From Paraspadella gotoi (taxonomy: Eukaryota; Chaetognatha): a stretch of DNA of 64,000 bases. How positions within the stretch are numbered: position 1 is the stretch's first letter; each line of letters begins with the position of its first letter. Shown here piece by piece: positions 11,627 to 25,500 of this stretch. The notes under the pieces are model-generated. The model had not been told where the DNA came from. It made no database searches and worked only from the letters and a program-made list of their open reading frames with translations. Made by a program: the position numbers and the translations under genes. The stretch covers positions 17,338,606 to 17,402,605 of the forward strand of contig CM119267.1 in the NCBI GenBank assembly GCA_051294375.1, in the 5' to 3' direction.

Positions 11627-13109
11627 TCTGACGACGACTACGACTTTACCCAGACAGATAGAAAATGGAAGAGCTGGGATTTAAAAAAAGTGATCGGTCG
11701 CAAAGAAGTAACATGCGGGTCCAAAATTCAGTCGTGAAGCGAATCGCTTTTTCGATTCAAACAATCCCCGTCGCTTCTCGCGTTAATAATCCATTTGTCA
11801 TTAGAGTAGTAGTTTCCCGCCGCGTCAGCTTGAAACAATGTCGCATTTAAAAGTGAAATTACTTCATGTTATATCAAGTGATATTTTTGCAACCATCCCC
11901 GCAATTAATTGTTTGCCCTGTTTTCTTTTCAGAAAAAAAAAAGAGTGTTTAATTGTTTAATTTAAAAATTATATTACAACTTGTTTTTACGTTTTCGGAC
12001 TAGCTTTTGCCTACTATAATATTTCTCATTATTTTTTCCAAAAAAGTGGTAAAAAAAAATTAGGAAGCGGCTAAGTTTCAAAGCTGGTTTTATTGTAGTA
12101 GTGTCCTCAATTTATGAAGTAGTATAACAGTACAAAGTAGTACACTAAAATAGCATAATCCACCATAACTATCTGTTTCGTAAGGACTTATTTTACGAAA
12201 TATATTCCTAGAATAAATAAATGAAACGATTGTTTGGAATATATCTATTGTTAACATTGACTATAAAAAAATTATGAAAATGTCACTTTTACAAAAAGTT
12301 ACGATAAAAAACGCGTAAACATATAAACAGACGCAATTTTATTTGGAGGAAATGGGTCAATGATTGGGCACAAATTTGTATTTACAACGAGTAATAACAA
12401 AATAAAGCAGTTTTTATTTCAGTCGAATTTGCTGCGTCATTGCTGCATCACGTAAAAGTTTTTAACGCAAACATTGATCCCGTTATATTGGACCGTCTTC
12501 TGTGTCATGGAACTGAATACAGTGAATCAAAGGCCAACCAAAATTGATATGTGTCAATATTTTAACTAATGCAATCAAATGCGCGAAGTTACTTGGACTC
12601 ACTCGAGGCAGAGGGAAGATAAACTATAATGTGAGATATGATTGAACTCGCGAGGAACTTTACATAGAACGGAAGTAGCGTAGGTGATAAATATGACCCC
12701 GACATTCGCCATTACTAATTTTTGGGAAGAAAAAATGATATTGTTCTGACGACATTTAAGTTAGTTTTTTTGGGTATAACTCTTTGACATTATTAATCAC
12801 GCTCAAACAATGTTCAGTGAACACTGAACACTGAACATGTACTTCTGAAAAAACATTCATACGGTAAGAAGATCATTTTTTTTAACGAATGTCGCTTTGT
12901 CGATACCATAATAATAATCCGTTAAAATGAAATCAGGCGCGCCACATTTTTAGTTGATTTTTTTTTGTCAATCAACTGCGACGCCCTCTCGCGAAGAGCA
13001 AAACAATTTGACGAGGAACATAAGATCAATCAATACTTGGCAAGAATAAACTACATCCAACAAAATAAAATATGAGATCGTGGAAGAAATTCGAAAATAA
13101 AGGAGGCAC
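11627..13109. other. Intergenic region between the GPCR and G-alpha genes
   Basis: Both neighbours are on the - strand, so this holds the G-alpha promoter and the GPCR 3' end. It is mostly AT-rich single-copy sequence. I see no convincing ORF, TATA box or repeat array, apart from a short duplicated GAACACTGAACACTGAACA near 12818. Confidence 0.5.
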
Positions 13110-13124
13110 CAGCTCTCTCTCTCT

Positions 13125-13166
<42 letters not shown>

Positions 13167-13200
13167 CTCTTCTTCTCTCTCTCTCTCTCTCTCTCTCTCA
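13110..13200. repeat. (CT)n microsatellite fused to the GPCR stop codon
   Basis: On the transcribed strand this is a (GA)n array. It begins at the receptor's TGA stop codon (13200-13198), so the 3' UTR starts as a GA microsatellite. Confidence 0.9.
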
Positions 13201-15847
13201 TCGATGATTGAATTCAACGACGACGATTTCTCCCGCCGTCTTTTCGTCGTCGTCGTCTCCCGTCGTCGTCTTCGTCATCGTCGTTTCCGGCGACGTCACC
13301 TTCAGATCGATGGCGACCGACGTCGCCAAATCGGTCATTTCCAGAAGAGAGGATTGGGTGTCTGTCGCCTCCATTATTGCGGAAGGAAGGACATCTGTCG
13401 ATGAAGGAGGGTCGGGGGTGGAGTTTGGGAATTTTTTAAAATTTGGTCACATATCGAAAGCGAGCGAAGGGAGCCAACGAAGGACCAACGGAAAGGAGAT
13501 GATTAAACCGGCGAGCAGCTGAGAAAAGGAAGACAAATAAATTCGATTCGACATCCAATTTTCTCGTCAATCTCAGGAATCGGTCCGTCGTTCTGGAAGG
13601 AAGACCGTCAGGAATTAATCGACAGCTGACTAAATCTTATTTTGACAACCGATGTCTACAGATGGGAGGAAAAGGGGGGGAAAAAAAGAAAGAAAAATGA
13701 TGGAAAAAAAAACAAGAGCTTTATAATTTTGTTATTTTTCACTTTTTTACACATTGATTCCTTTTTTTAAAAACATAGAATTAACTATGTCAATGTAAAC
13801 CGAACGTGTGCCTCACCGGCAAGCTTGGGCTTGTCCATGTCCGTCATTTCGACCAGGTCACCCCGTCCACAGTCGACGCTGCCAGGAACTCCGTTGGCTT
13901 CCTCCATCTGCCCCGTTTCGCCCCGCTGGGATGGGAATGTGAAAAATAATAATTAATACGTAAATAATAAATAATTTCCCGCTTACTTCTTGATTGCCGC
14001 CGAAAATTCGTCCCTTCACCCGCGTAACGAATTCTGTCGCCGGTTTTAAAATCTCAAAACAGGAATTTCGAAATCCTACGAAAAAATGGGAAAGGTTTTA
14101 TTTTTAGGAAATTAATACGACCAATTTTACGTAGTTTAGTGGCCAAATACCGCCTCGATTCTGATTAATAAACTTTTAACGCGTCGGTCTATCTCATTTT
14201 ATACTGAAAGCAGAAAACACAATCCAAAAAATACAGCAAATGCAACCACAACGTTTTTCCATTCCAACCGGAACTGAGAGTGACGTAGATGAAAAAGTTG
14301 ACCGAGGACGAGACCATCAGCGCCAACAGGGAAATGTTGGTCAAAATCCAGATGCGGATGAGGAAGCGACGCGCGGCGACGTTCTTCTGGAGCCCCTGCG
14401 ACCGGTCCAGCTGCTGCATCAGCGTCAGGTTGGCGCTGTAGTCGATCGGCGGGCAGAACTCGTAGCCCCAAAGGGCGGCATCGAATTGTCGGCGGGGTCG
14501 GGGAGGAGTTGGAGGGGTATGAGGATGGTTGGAGGGAGGAGGAAAGAGGAGTGGGGGGGTGGAAGATGAAGAAAGGATGGATTAGATAACTGGGTTGGAA
14601 CACCTAAGGTTACGAATAAACAAATACGCAATGCACGTTAATTTTTTTGCCCTAAGTTTTTACTTTTCTTCTAGTCAACTATTGGCGTTGACTTTATAAT
14701 CGCTACGCATTTTAATGATAACTCTCCGAATTAATTACATCTCTCTGATAATTATTGTTTCAAGACTACTTGTCGAATGGGGCCGGTGACCGTTATCATT
14801 TAAAACATTGTATAAATGACTCGAATAATAAGTTGTGTACGCAAAAAGTATTTAAATGAAAAGAGCGAAGAGAGAAATGAAGGCTTTGATGGGATCGCCG
14901 TCGGTGACCCGCGAAACGAGGCCACCATGGCACCGGAGATCCATGGCACCATGACCATTAGTGGACGCGCTCTTTTAGGCTCCTAAATTGTTCTTTGGCG
15001 AAAGGAAATCGATGGTGAAACAGACGACGATGACAAAGACGACGACCACGACATGGAAAACTTCGGGACGCTGATCAATCGCGCCGGAGACTAGTGTAAA
15101 TACAATATGAGTTTCGATGCCGAATAAAAGCGGATTTCTTAGTCAAGTCGTTCGTCAAATAGAATATTAACATAAAAATAAGTTTTTTATTGGGAAGTTT
15201 TTATAGAACGGGTAAGTATGTTGAACCGAACGTAGGAAGCAGACAAAAATCACCGACGACGACGACGACGACGACGNNNNNNNNNNCGACGACGACGACG
15301 ACGACGAATTCTCTTCATGACCTTCGGAGATCAAATCTTCCTTCGATGATCGACGACGATATCGGAAAAGGAGAAAATTTCAATGAGGGAATTATAATTT
15401 TGAGGCTTTATTTTCGAAAGGCGACCTATTTTCGCTTAAGTAAAGAGTAAGATTAGGCGAGGGGGGGTGGATGTTAGGGATTAAGGTTAGGAATTCGGTT
15501 AGGAAGTAGGGATTAGGGGTCAGGGTAAAGATTTGGCGAAAGATTGAGGACAAGCACCGATCTTCAGGGAATGACGTTTTTTTAGAGCGACATCATCGGT
15601 GATTTGTGGAAATAGATTTTCATTGCCTTTTGATTAAAACCGACAAATGACAATGACATGCTTCGTGAATAATGTTAGTGTCGTCCAACACCTGGTTTGA
15701 TGACGAATTGGCGTTGAAATCGTCGTTGTTGTCATCAACGCGAATGGCGCAGTTTCCGTCAACGATATGCCTGTAGGAAAAAAGAGGGTGTGAAAAAGCG
15801 GAATGAATTTTACACTCTTTCCATGTTTTTTCTGTCTGTCTGTCTGT

Positions 15848-15940
<93 letters not shown>

Positions 15941-16459
15941 TAAATCTTTATCAATCATCACATTTTACATTTACAATCATTTTATATAAGCCTCGACTAA
16001 ACACAACCCTGGCCCGAACTTTCCCCACATCGACCTCACCCGTAAAGCGCGGTGGCGTAGAAGGGAAATTGGAAGATTAAGAAGGTAACGGTTATGACGG
16101 TGCACACCAGAGTCACGTTTCGCCTTGCCTTCTGATCGTCCTGAGAAGTGATAAAAGTTATGATAAAAGATGACGAATGATCGTTTCCCTCGATTCCGCG
16201 AGTGATAAATTCCCGTCTCGAGGTTCCTCCTTTCCCTTCCCGCCTTCGAATCTCAGAAAAGAAAAGAAAAGAAAATAAGAACGGTAGAGTTCAATGCGTT
16301 GCGTCGGAAGCCGGATTCGACTCTCCCATTGGACGAGCCATCAGAGGAACCGACCAATGAGAAGATGGGCTAAATGCTATACAAGTGTCAAACATATGCA
16401 CAAGAAGCATCTTTTTGTTAAGTTTTAAGCAAAACGACCAACTATTATTATTATTATTA

Positions 16460-16546
<87 letters not shown>

Positions 16547-17310
16547 CATTATTATTATTATTATGCCGCATTTAATTTATGATCACGCGATTGTAGTTCT
16601 GTATGGTTACACTGTAACTTACAGTATGAAACATATATGCTTATAAAGCATTTACTGATATCTTACCAGTCGGTCAAGTACTAACTAAAATGCTACATTA
16701 AATTTCTGGTTATAGGATCTCTTTTTTAGGTGAAATTGATTTATGAGCATCCAAAACATTAAGGGGACAGACCGATGTACAGACGGGCAAACAGACTGAC
16801 CGACTGACTGACCGAAAAGTGATTTATTGATTTTCTCCTCGAGTACTCGCGACGCGACTAAAAAAGGGAAGAAGCCCTTTTTTACTCGCGGCTTCCGTCG
16901 TCTTTTCATCGTCGCTCGCGATAATAAAGGTGATGATCGGACTACGCTGCTGCCGCCAAGCGACAAGATCAGTCATTATCGCCGTTGAAAGAGTCATCAA
17001 AAAAAAATCTTAAAAGCCATAAAGAGTCGAGCCGCTTTCGTTGTAACCAAATATTGATGCATGATACCAAATATTCGATGCGATGATAACCAAATATTGA
17101 ACGCGATGATAACACAGCTAATTGATAGCGATGACTAACAGAAATGACTGACTGTGATGAATAACAAATGATTGATGCGATGATAGTCATTCATTGATAT
17201 GATGATAATCTTCATTGATACGATGATAGTCATTCATTGATGCGATGATAGTGATCATTGACGCGCTGAATCATCTCATCGTAAATAAAACAAACAATGC
17301 GTGTATGAGT

Positions 17311-17396
<86 letters not shown>

Positions 17397-17553
17397 GACA
17401 GTTTTCCCGCCACGAAACGCATTATTAGGTCTCTCTCGTTTATATAAAGAATAATCAGAATTTTAGAAAAAAATCCACGAAAATCTCGGATGTAAATTTG
17501 TGATTTTGTATTGAGAAAAAATAATAATGGCGATAATAAAAGTTTTTAGAAGG

Positions 17554-17597
<44 letters not shown>

Positions 17598-17999
17598 GAG
17601 AGAGGAGAGAGAGAGAGAGAGAGAGAGAGGCGAGGAGAAAGAGGGAGGGAGAGTGAGAAAGAGAGAGAGAGAGAGAGTTTTCCCACCAACGAGACGCATT
17701 ATTAGGTCACTCTCGTTTATATCGGTTATCCGTTGCCTCGCAACGGCGTCGTGAAATTGGGTCTATGTTGATTTTTTTTATACACGTAACGCGTTATTAG
17801 GTCATGTTCCTCGACATTGTTTACTTGTTGCTCCGCAACGACACGAAATCTAGGTTAAGTAAGTTAGTGTATTTTGGGATTTTGTATTGAGATAAATAAT
17901 AAATGGCGATAATAAAAGTTTTTAGAAGGAAAAATCCACGAAAATCTCGGAATAAATGGCGATAATAAAAGTTTTTAGAAGGAAAAAAAAGAGAGAGAA

Positions 18000-18031
<32 letters not shown>

Positions 18032-19446
18032 AAAGAGAGATAGAGAGAAAAAGATTGTTCTTTTTTTAGGAAGAAACCAGACGAGGTCAAATTTAATATT
18101 TGCATATTTAATTAATTTATAAATAGTTATCACAACTCAAATAATTATTATTTAAAAAAAAGTTAAAATGTATTAAATATATACACTAAAAAATATTATA
18201 AATTTAATAATAGTACAAATTATCAGAATAAAAACAAAAAGTAATGTTTAATTTGACTATATCTCTCTTATCAACTCCTATTTTAGATATAATTTGCCAA
18301 TAGTGGGCCAACCGTGCAAAGTTCAATAATAAATAAAAACAAAATTTTTTTTTTATAATGTGATGCATGCAATTATATTATTCGGTGAAAGTGCTGCATA
18401 TATATATAGGTCACATTAGCTGATTTATATGTGATAATGCATATCATTATAAGTTATTCTTCATTTTTTAAAAAAAATAATAAGAGAGAGAAGAGAGAGA
18501 AGAGAGAGAAAGAGAAAGAGAGAGAGAGAGAAAAGAAAAAGAAAAAGAAAAACCGAATTTCTTTCCAATTTATCTCAGATATAAATTTGGGATTTTGTAT
18601 TGAAAAAAAAAAGCGCGGAATAAATGGCGATAATAAAAGTTTTGAGAGGAAAAAAATAATCAGAATTTTTTCAAAAAACACGAACGATTCGTCAAGAGTG
18701 AGAGAGACAGAAAGACAGAAAGAGAGAGAAGAGAGACAGAAAGAAAGAGAAAGCTGGAAGCCAGCTGAACAGTCACTGCAGAACCTGAACTCGTTTTTTA
18801 AGGGTTCAGAAAAAGCAGCAACTGACAAATATAGGAAAGAAAATCTATATATAATTTAAAGAAATAAAAGAAAGGCAAAAATATGTTACAATTGTTTACA
18901 ATTGGAAATTTTTCAATTTTTTTCCAATCGCAGCTTGTAAAAGATTTAATTTATATTTGTATTAAAATTAAGATATAGCTTCTCATTAAAAAATCCTTTG
19001 AGGTTCCCATTTTTATTAAAAATTTAAACAAATTTTTTTGAATTTCATCTATATTATATACTGCAATATGTAAATTAGATTAAAGCATTTCTATATACTA
19101 ATTTGGATATTATAAGGAGTACTTTAATCTCATTTTGCATATTGCAGTAAATCATAATGAAGTGGAAATTTCAAACAAAAAATACTTAAATCCAAATGTA
19201 ATATGAAAATATCACAGCTATTTCAAGATGAAAAGCCATATCTAAATTTTTTAACTTACTATGATCGCACACTTTTGTAAAACTTTATCATAATTCATAA
19301 TAATTTTTATTTAAAAAAAACGGTAAGTCACAGCTAACCTATAAAAGCGTAGTAGTTTTTATATAATGAAAACAGCGTGGGACGAGAGACGACGACGACG
19401 ACGAACGACGACGACGACGACGACGACAGACGACTGACGACGACGA

Positions 19447-19519
<73 letters not shown>

Positions 19520-19587
19520 CGACGACGACGACGACGACGAACGACGAGACGACGACGACGACGAATCGACGACGACGACGACGACGA

Positions 19588-19618
<31 letters not shown>

Positions 19619-19634
19619 CGACGACGACGACGAC

Positions 19635-19690
<56 letters not shown>

Positions 19691-19939
19691 ACGACGACGA
19701 CGACGAACGACAGACGACGACTAGTTACAAAGAAGCAACCCTAAAACATTATAGAGCCTGACCCGGCTTCGCCGTCAAGGCTCGATAATAAAGAGCAACG
19801 AGTTTGGAACGAAGCCAGTTTAAGGAGGGACGGGGGGCGTGGCGGGTTATGATTGATGAAGCTTTGACGAAGTGAGAGTTGGAGGTGGTTAGATTTCTGA
19901 AAAAAAATATTGACCAACTTGCTATTTAATATTTCGTTA

Positions 19940-19983
<44 letters not shown>

Positions 19984-20998
19984 ATTTCTACGAATCGTTT
20001 TTCTTGAACATTTTTTTCCCACTCATTTATCTCTAGGCCGCTTCAGCGGGTGTCGATAAAACATGATCAACATTGATCATGCCACAATCTCATCATATTT
20101 GTCAACCTCAACAAAAGGATGCCTTTCAAAACCGATTATGATATTACATATTATATATTTAAGTAAAAGGAAGGAATTTTTTTTTCTCTCTCTCTCCAAC
20201 GGGATTCGTCTATCTCGAGCTGAAAGCATGGATAAACTTTTCGCGATGACACGAGTAATATCGCCAAAGCTAAAAATAGAAATTCAATTTATTTCCCCCC
20301 CAAAAAAAACTTTTTGAAAATTGGTTCAAGGTGACAACGACAATTGCAACTGGTTCGCGATTGCGCAGAGAGAAACCTAATTATATGTTTTAATTGATTT
20401 ACTTAGTTACATAAAGAATTTAAAGAGGTTTTCTTTTTGTACGAGGATGTGAAGGTTGGCCGGGCATAAAAAAAAAAATCATTTAAATCATTTAATCATT
20501 TAATCATTTACCATTAAAAAAATTCCTGAAAAAAACATTTTTGCTCGTCATTGGTTATCGCGATTCGTTTAATCATTTTCCATCTCGGTCGTGGTCGTCG
20601 TCGTCGTCGTCGTCGTCGTCCTCGTCGTCGTCGCCGTCGCCATCGTCGTCGTCGTCGTCTTCTAGATCGTTTCTATCCTCGTCTCCCCATTTCTTTTTAA
20701 ACGGAGCGGAAATTACAGCGTTTAAAACTTTTTTTTTTTTTAAAGAAAAAAAATGTTTCTCGCAGGTGCGTTCCCCGGTGACCTTGGCGACGCGCGGGGG
20801 AACGAAAGCGCCATCTAAATTGCGAATTTACAGTTGGGTGGGAGGACGGCTCTCCGTCGATAGGAGCTTCAATTCACTTTCTAGGTGCATATTCAATTAT
20901 TCGTTCAGTGTTAAGAATCAGATTAGCTTTCTCGTTTTAATACATGGTGAAAGTCATTGTTAAATAGTTTCAGATTTGATTGATTGATTTATTGATTT

Positions 20999-21033
<35 letters not shown>

Positions 21034-21349
21034 GAATGAATGAATGAATGAATGAATGAATGAATCAATCAATTAATTATGAATTGATTGAATTATTGAA
21101 TAACTGATTGATTGGTTGATTGAATTAATAGATTGATTGTTTTTATTATTAATTGATTGATTGATTGATTGATTGATGTATATCGTCGCACCTTGTTGCT
21201 TCCAAACGCCCTCGCGGTTTGAGCCGAGTCGCTGTTCCCGGAAATGGAGAATCCACGAAAGCGTCGGTTCAGCGCCCAGATCGTCCGGCTATTCAGGTAG
21301 ACTGAGAGAGAGAGAGAGAGATAGAAGAGATAGAGAAGGAAGGAGAGAG

Positions 21350-21406
<57 letters not shown>

Positions 21407-22533
21407 GAAAGAGAAAGGAGAGAGAGAGAGAGAGAGAGATAGTTTGCACGTCAACTGTAAACAATTTAATTTTTACACTCTCTCTTTTAATACTAAGGAA
21501 ACTAACGAACTTTTTCCCCGCGTTTTTCCCCCTACCGCATTGCCCTAACTTACCTCCCCAAAAAATCAACCGTCGTCCTTCACTTACCCAAAAGAATGAA
21601 GGGAATGAAGAACTCGATGATTTCCGACAACCAGATTCGGTAGTAGTAAGTGTAGTATCGGTCGAAGTTGTCCGAGAAGGCGGGTCGGATGCGGGGTTGC
21701 CCGTTCTCCATCTGGATGGTGCTCTCGAAGAATCTGGAAAGGCGTTGAGACGGGACGGAGGTTGGGTGAAGGATTATCAATGAATAAGTGATTATTAATG
21801 AATAAGTGATTATTAATGAATAAGTGATTTTTAATGAGTTATGGGTAATATGTAGGATTTTAAATTTCGTCCTGTGCCGACATATATTTTGATATTTTGA
21901 TATTGACAGAAAATTATTGATAAATAATAAGTTGTTTGTCCTTTAAAGCATGAAAAATGTTTAGCAAAAAACTAAAAAAATAAATCCGTCGTAAATAAGT
22001 TTTTCTAATTTCTTATGTAGTCGGGCATTGCCTAGGTTCACCCCGCCTATAAGCATGACACCTTCAGTCCTGACCCGGTGGCTCATTGAGTAAAGCCATC
22101 AGCTCATGACCACTAGGTACCGGGTTCAATCCCAACCCGGTACCTACCCTGTGGGAAGCGTGAGGACGGCCGTAAGCCGCCTTGGGGGCGTGGCAACCCC
22201 TCAAGCCTGGTTCCAAGCCCAGGACCCGTTCCATGGCTACTAAAGGGGGTTATAGAAGTTACGGATAGTCATCTTCAGCCCACTTAGCGCCTTATCCACA
22301 CTTATTTATTTAAAAAATGTTTCTAGGTATATTGTATAATGACAGACGCTTTAGCCACCAAATCTTGTCCCATGTTCGAAAGAAAGATAATTCCTTAGTA
22401 AATGAACTATTTTATATTGATTGTAACAATTTCATAAATGGTCTCAGAGATATATTATATTTTCCCCCTTGTGAAAATCATATTTGTCGAAAAGAAAAAA
22501 AACGTTTTGATGATGATATTGGATTTATATTGC

Positions 22534-22598
<65 letters not shown>

Positions 22599-25500
22599 AA
22601 TCCCCTTGATTCTTATGAAAGCTCATAAGGTCAGTCTGATCATCCAGAATGGATTTTTTTTTGAGGCACGTGACGACATGTCGAGGTGAGAATAGCTCAA
22701 GTCGAGATCTTTGAGAAACAGGAAATTTTTTTTTCTTTTTCATAAAAATAAAATTTCGTTAGCGTTTAATACCGACGAACGTTAAAATTACATAAAAAGT
22801 CGTTACAACATTAATAAGGGGGACTTAGTATGAGGCTTAATTAGTTAGTTTAATCAACTTAAAAGCCATAATCAATAAATCGATAACTCTTGAGATTCTT
22901 GAATAAACTTTTTTTTGGGGGGGGGGTAGGAGAGGTTGAGCGAGGAAATGACAAACGGTTTCTCGTTGATGCATATTATACATTGTATATAAGTATATAG
23001 AGAAAGAATAAAAGAAAGATTTTAGGGAAAAAAACAAAACCAAGAGAGATGGAGAGAAAGAAAGACGAGGAGAAAGAAAGGAAGAGAAACCAAAAAGGAA
23101 GGCAGAGACGAAGAAAGAAAGACTGCAAGAAAGAAAAAAAAAATAGACAGAAAGTGAAAAGAAAGAAAGAAAGAAAATAAAAAGAAAGATAGATTGAGGC
23201 GTGGCGAGGATGACTCGCGTGAATTACGATTTTAAGGGAGAGATAGAGAGCGACATCCGTCAACTTCCTCCGCAGATGGAGGCTGTTATGACCCATAAAC
23301 AACAACAACGACGACGACGACAACAGCGGCGAAACGACAAACGAGGACAACGGAAAAAGAACGACAGAGGCAAGGACGACGACAATGACGACAAAGAAGA
23401 CGATGACAAAGATGGCTTATGACAAAGAAGACGATGATGACATATACGACGAAGAGGAAGACGAGGAAAATGACATCGACGTTGATGGACGACGATGGCA
23501 AAGACGACAAAGAAGACGACGATGACATGTACAACAAAGTCAACAATGAGGAAGACGAGGAAGATGACAAATATAACGTGGAAGACGACAACCAACATGA
23601 TGACAAAGATGGGTAATTGGGTATGACCAAAACGACAAAGAAGACGACGATGACAGGTACGACGAATAAGTCAACAAAGAGGAAGACAAAGAAAATGACA
23701 TAGACGATGAGGGACGACAAAGAAGTCGACAACCACTACGACAATGACAAAGACGATGACGAAGAAGTCGACGACAAAGACGATAACGACAAAGACGACG
23801 ACGAAAGCGACATCAAAGGATGTCGGGAACGACGATGTGACTCGTATTGTAGACAAGCGAATGATTTAACCTCCGTCCTCCGACTCGGATCGAACTCGAG
23901 ACGGCACCTGCTCCGTCTACATCTTCCGCACCTGGGCAACTTGTAGACAAAGGCGACGCCGACGACGCCGAGGATGACTCTCTTGCTGGTGGAAGTCGTG
24001 CATCTGCTGGAGGCGAAGTAAGGATGACAGATGCCGAAGTACTTGTCGGCGGAGAGCGAGGTGACCAGCCAGACGTTGACCAGCCGCACCAGCTCCTCCA
24101 GGATGCCCATCCAGTGGCGGAAGTAGGAATGATACCGGATCCAGCCGGGAGAGCTCCTTGGGTTTGGAATCGGAAAGGAGAGCGTGGAGGGAAGAAAGAT
24201 TGGGAATTTGTCTTTTATTCACACAATTTACGAGTCTGTATGTTGTCATTTTTTAAACATATTTGAAATAGTATAGTAAGTCGATTTTGTGCCACTTTGT
24301 CGTAGTAAAAAAAAATATAAGTTTAATTGAAAAAATTAAGGTAAGTTAAAGCGTAAAAAAATAGTTTATTCAGATGAATACAATAACCTTATATTTTCAT
24401 TAACAATAATTTTGATTAAATCTTTAGCTTTAACATCTCCAGACTCCCTCATAGAATACCCCACCCCGTTTCCTACTCACTAACTTACCCTAACCTCCTC
24501 TTTCTTTCCTTACTTATCCTTCCCGCCACTCACATGGCCTCCTTCTCGCCCACCAACCACCATATCGAGTGGTTGACGAAGATGAGCAGCAGCAGCAGGA
24601 TGTCCGACGCGGCGAGCGTCTGCAGGTATTTCAGGGTCGACGAGCTGGCCTTCAGCTGGCGCAGCACCAGCAGCACCAGCACGTTGAAGAATACGCCGGG
24701 CCAGATGATGGCGGAACCGACGTGCCATAGACAGACGCGGTTGAAATGCGCCACCTGGCGGTGAGAGGGGAAGAGAAAAGAGAGGCGAGTCGGTGAATGA
24801 GTCGGCAAGGTGAATTGCAAATTATCTTGAGGAAAGAGAGGCTGTGGATGATGTGAGGATTGTGAGGTTCTTCACCTCCGAGATTCCCTTTTTTTTCTTG
24901 GATAAATTTCACAAAAGTTTTGTGGAGAAAAATGTTCTGAGAGTGACGTGAGAAAATTCTTAAGGAGACCAGCGGATGATGGGAAAGATTTTTTTTGTTA
25001 ATTTTTTTTGGAGAAAATTAAAATTAATATTCTAATATATGACTAAGCCCGAATGATTTGTCGTTTCCCTATTTTTTTATTTTATAAACGTCAGCATGGG
25101 ATTATGACTCGTTCCTACTTCCTGTTTCAGCTTTATATATAATATTATATAATACATAATATTTAAATTTACATGACATTTGACTTGATTTTTTATTTAG
25201 TTTAAATTATAAAATTATACAAACCATCTCTCGTCCCTATTCGTTTTTTCTTAAAGATAAATATTCCCTGAAATTTTATTTCTTTTCACGTAGGCATCTC
25301 ACGATTCACAGCTGAAGAAGTCACGGATGCCGCCCGAGTGATGAACAAACAATGGAAAAAGGAAATTAAGCGAAGATAATTTCGAAGATGGCGGAGAAAG
25401 AAATGTGGGCGTGGTGGAGTGGGCGTGGAGCCGCTTGAGTATAAGACGTGAACGTTGCTGACAAATATGGCGGACAACAAACGGCAACAAGTGAAATGTG

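Noticed and set aside
14199-14603. 134-codon ORF on the - strand across the TM7 exon
   Set aside because: It is a different frame from the one encoding TM7 (ILTNISLL to NFFIY), which is joined to neighbouring exons by phase.
19334-19724. ORFs of more than 100 codons in several frames over the GAC array
   Set aside because: They only translate a triplet microsatellite into Ser, Arg, Asp or Val runs.
23260-23856. Hydrophobic - strand ORFs and Asp-rich + strand ORFs
   Set aside because: They follow a GAC/GAT minisatellite inside a GPCR intron and have no splice support.
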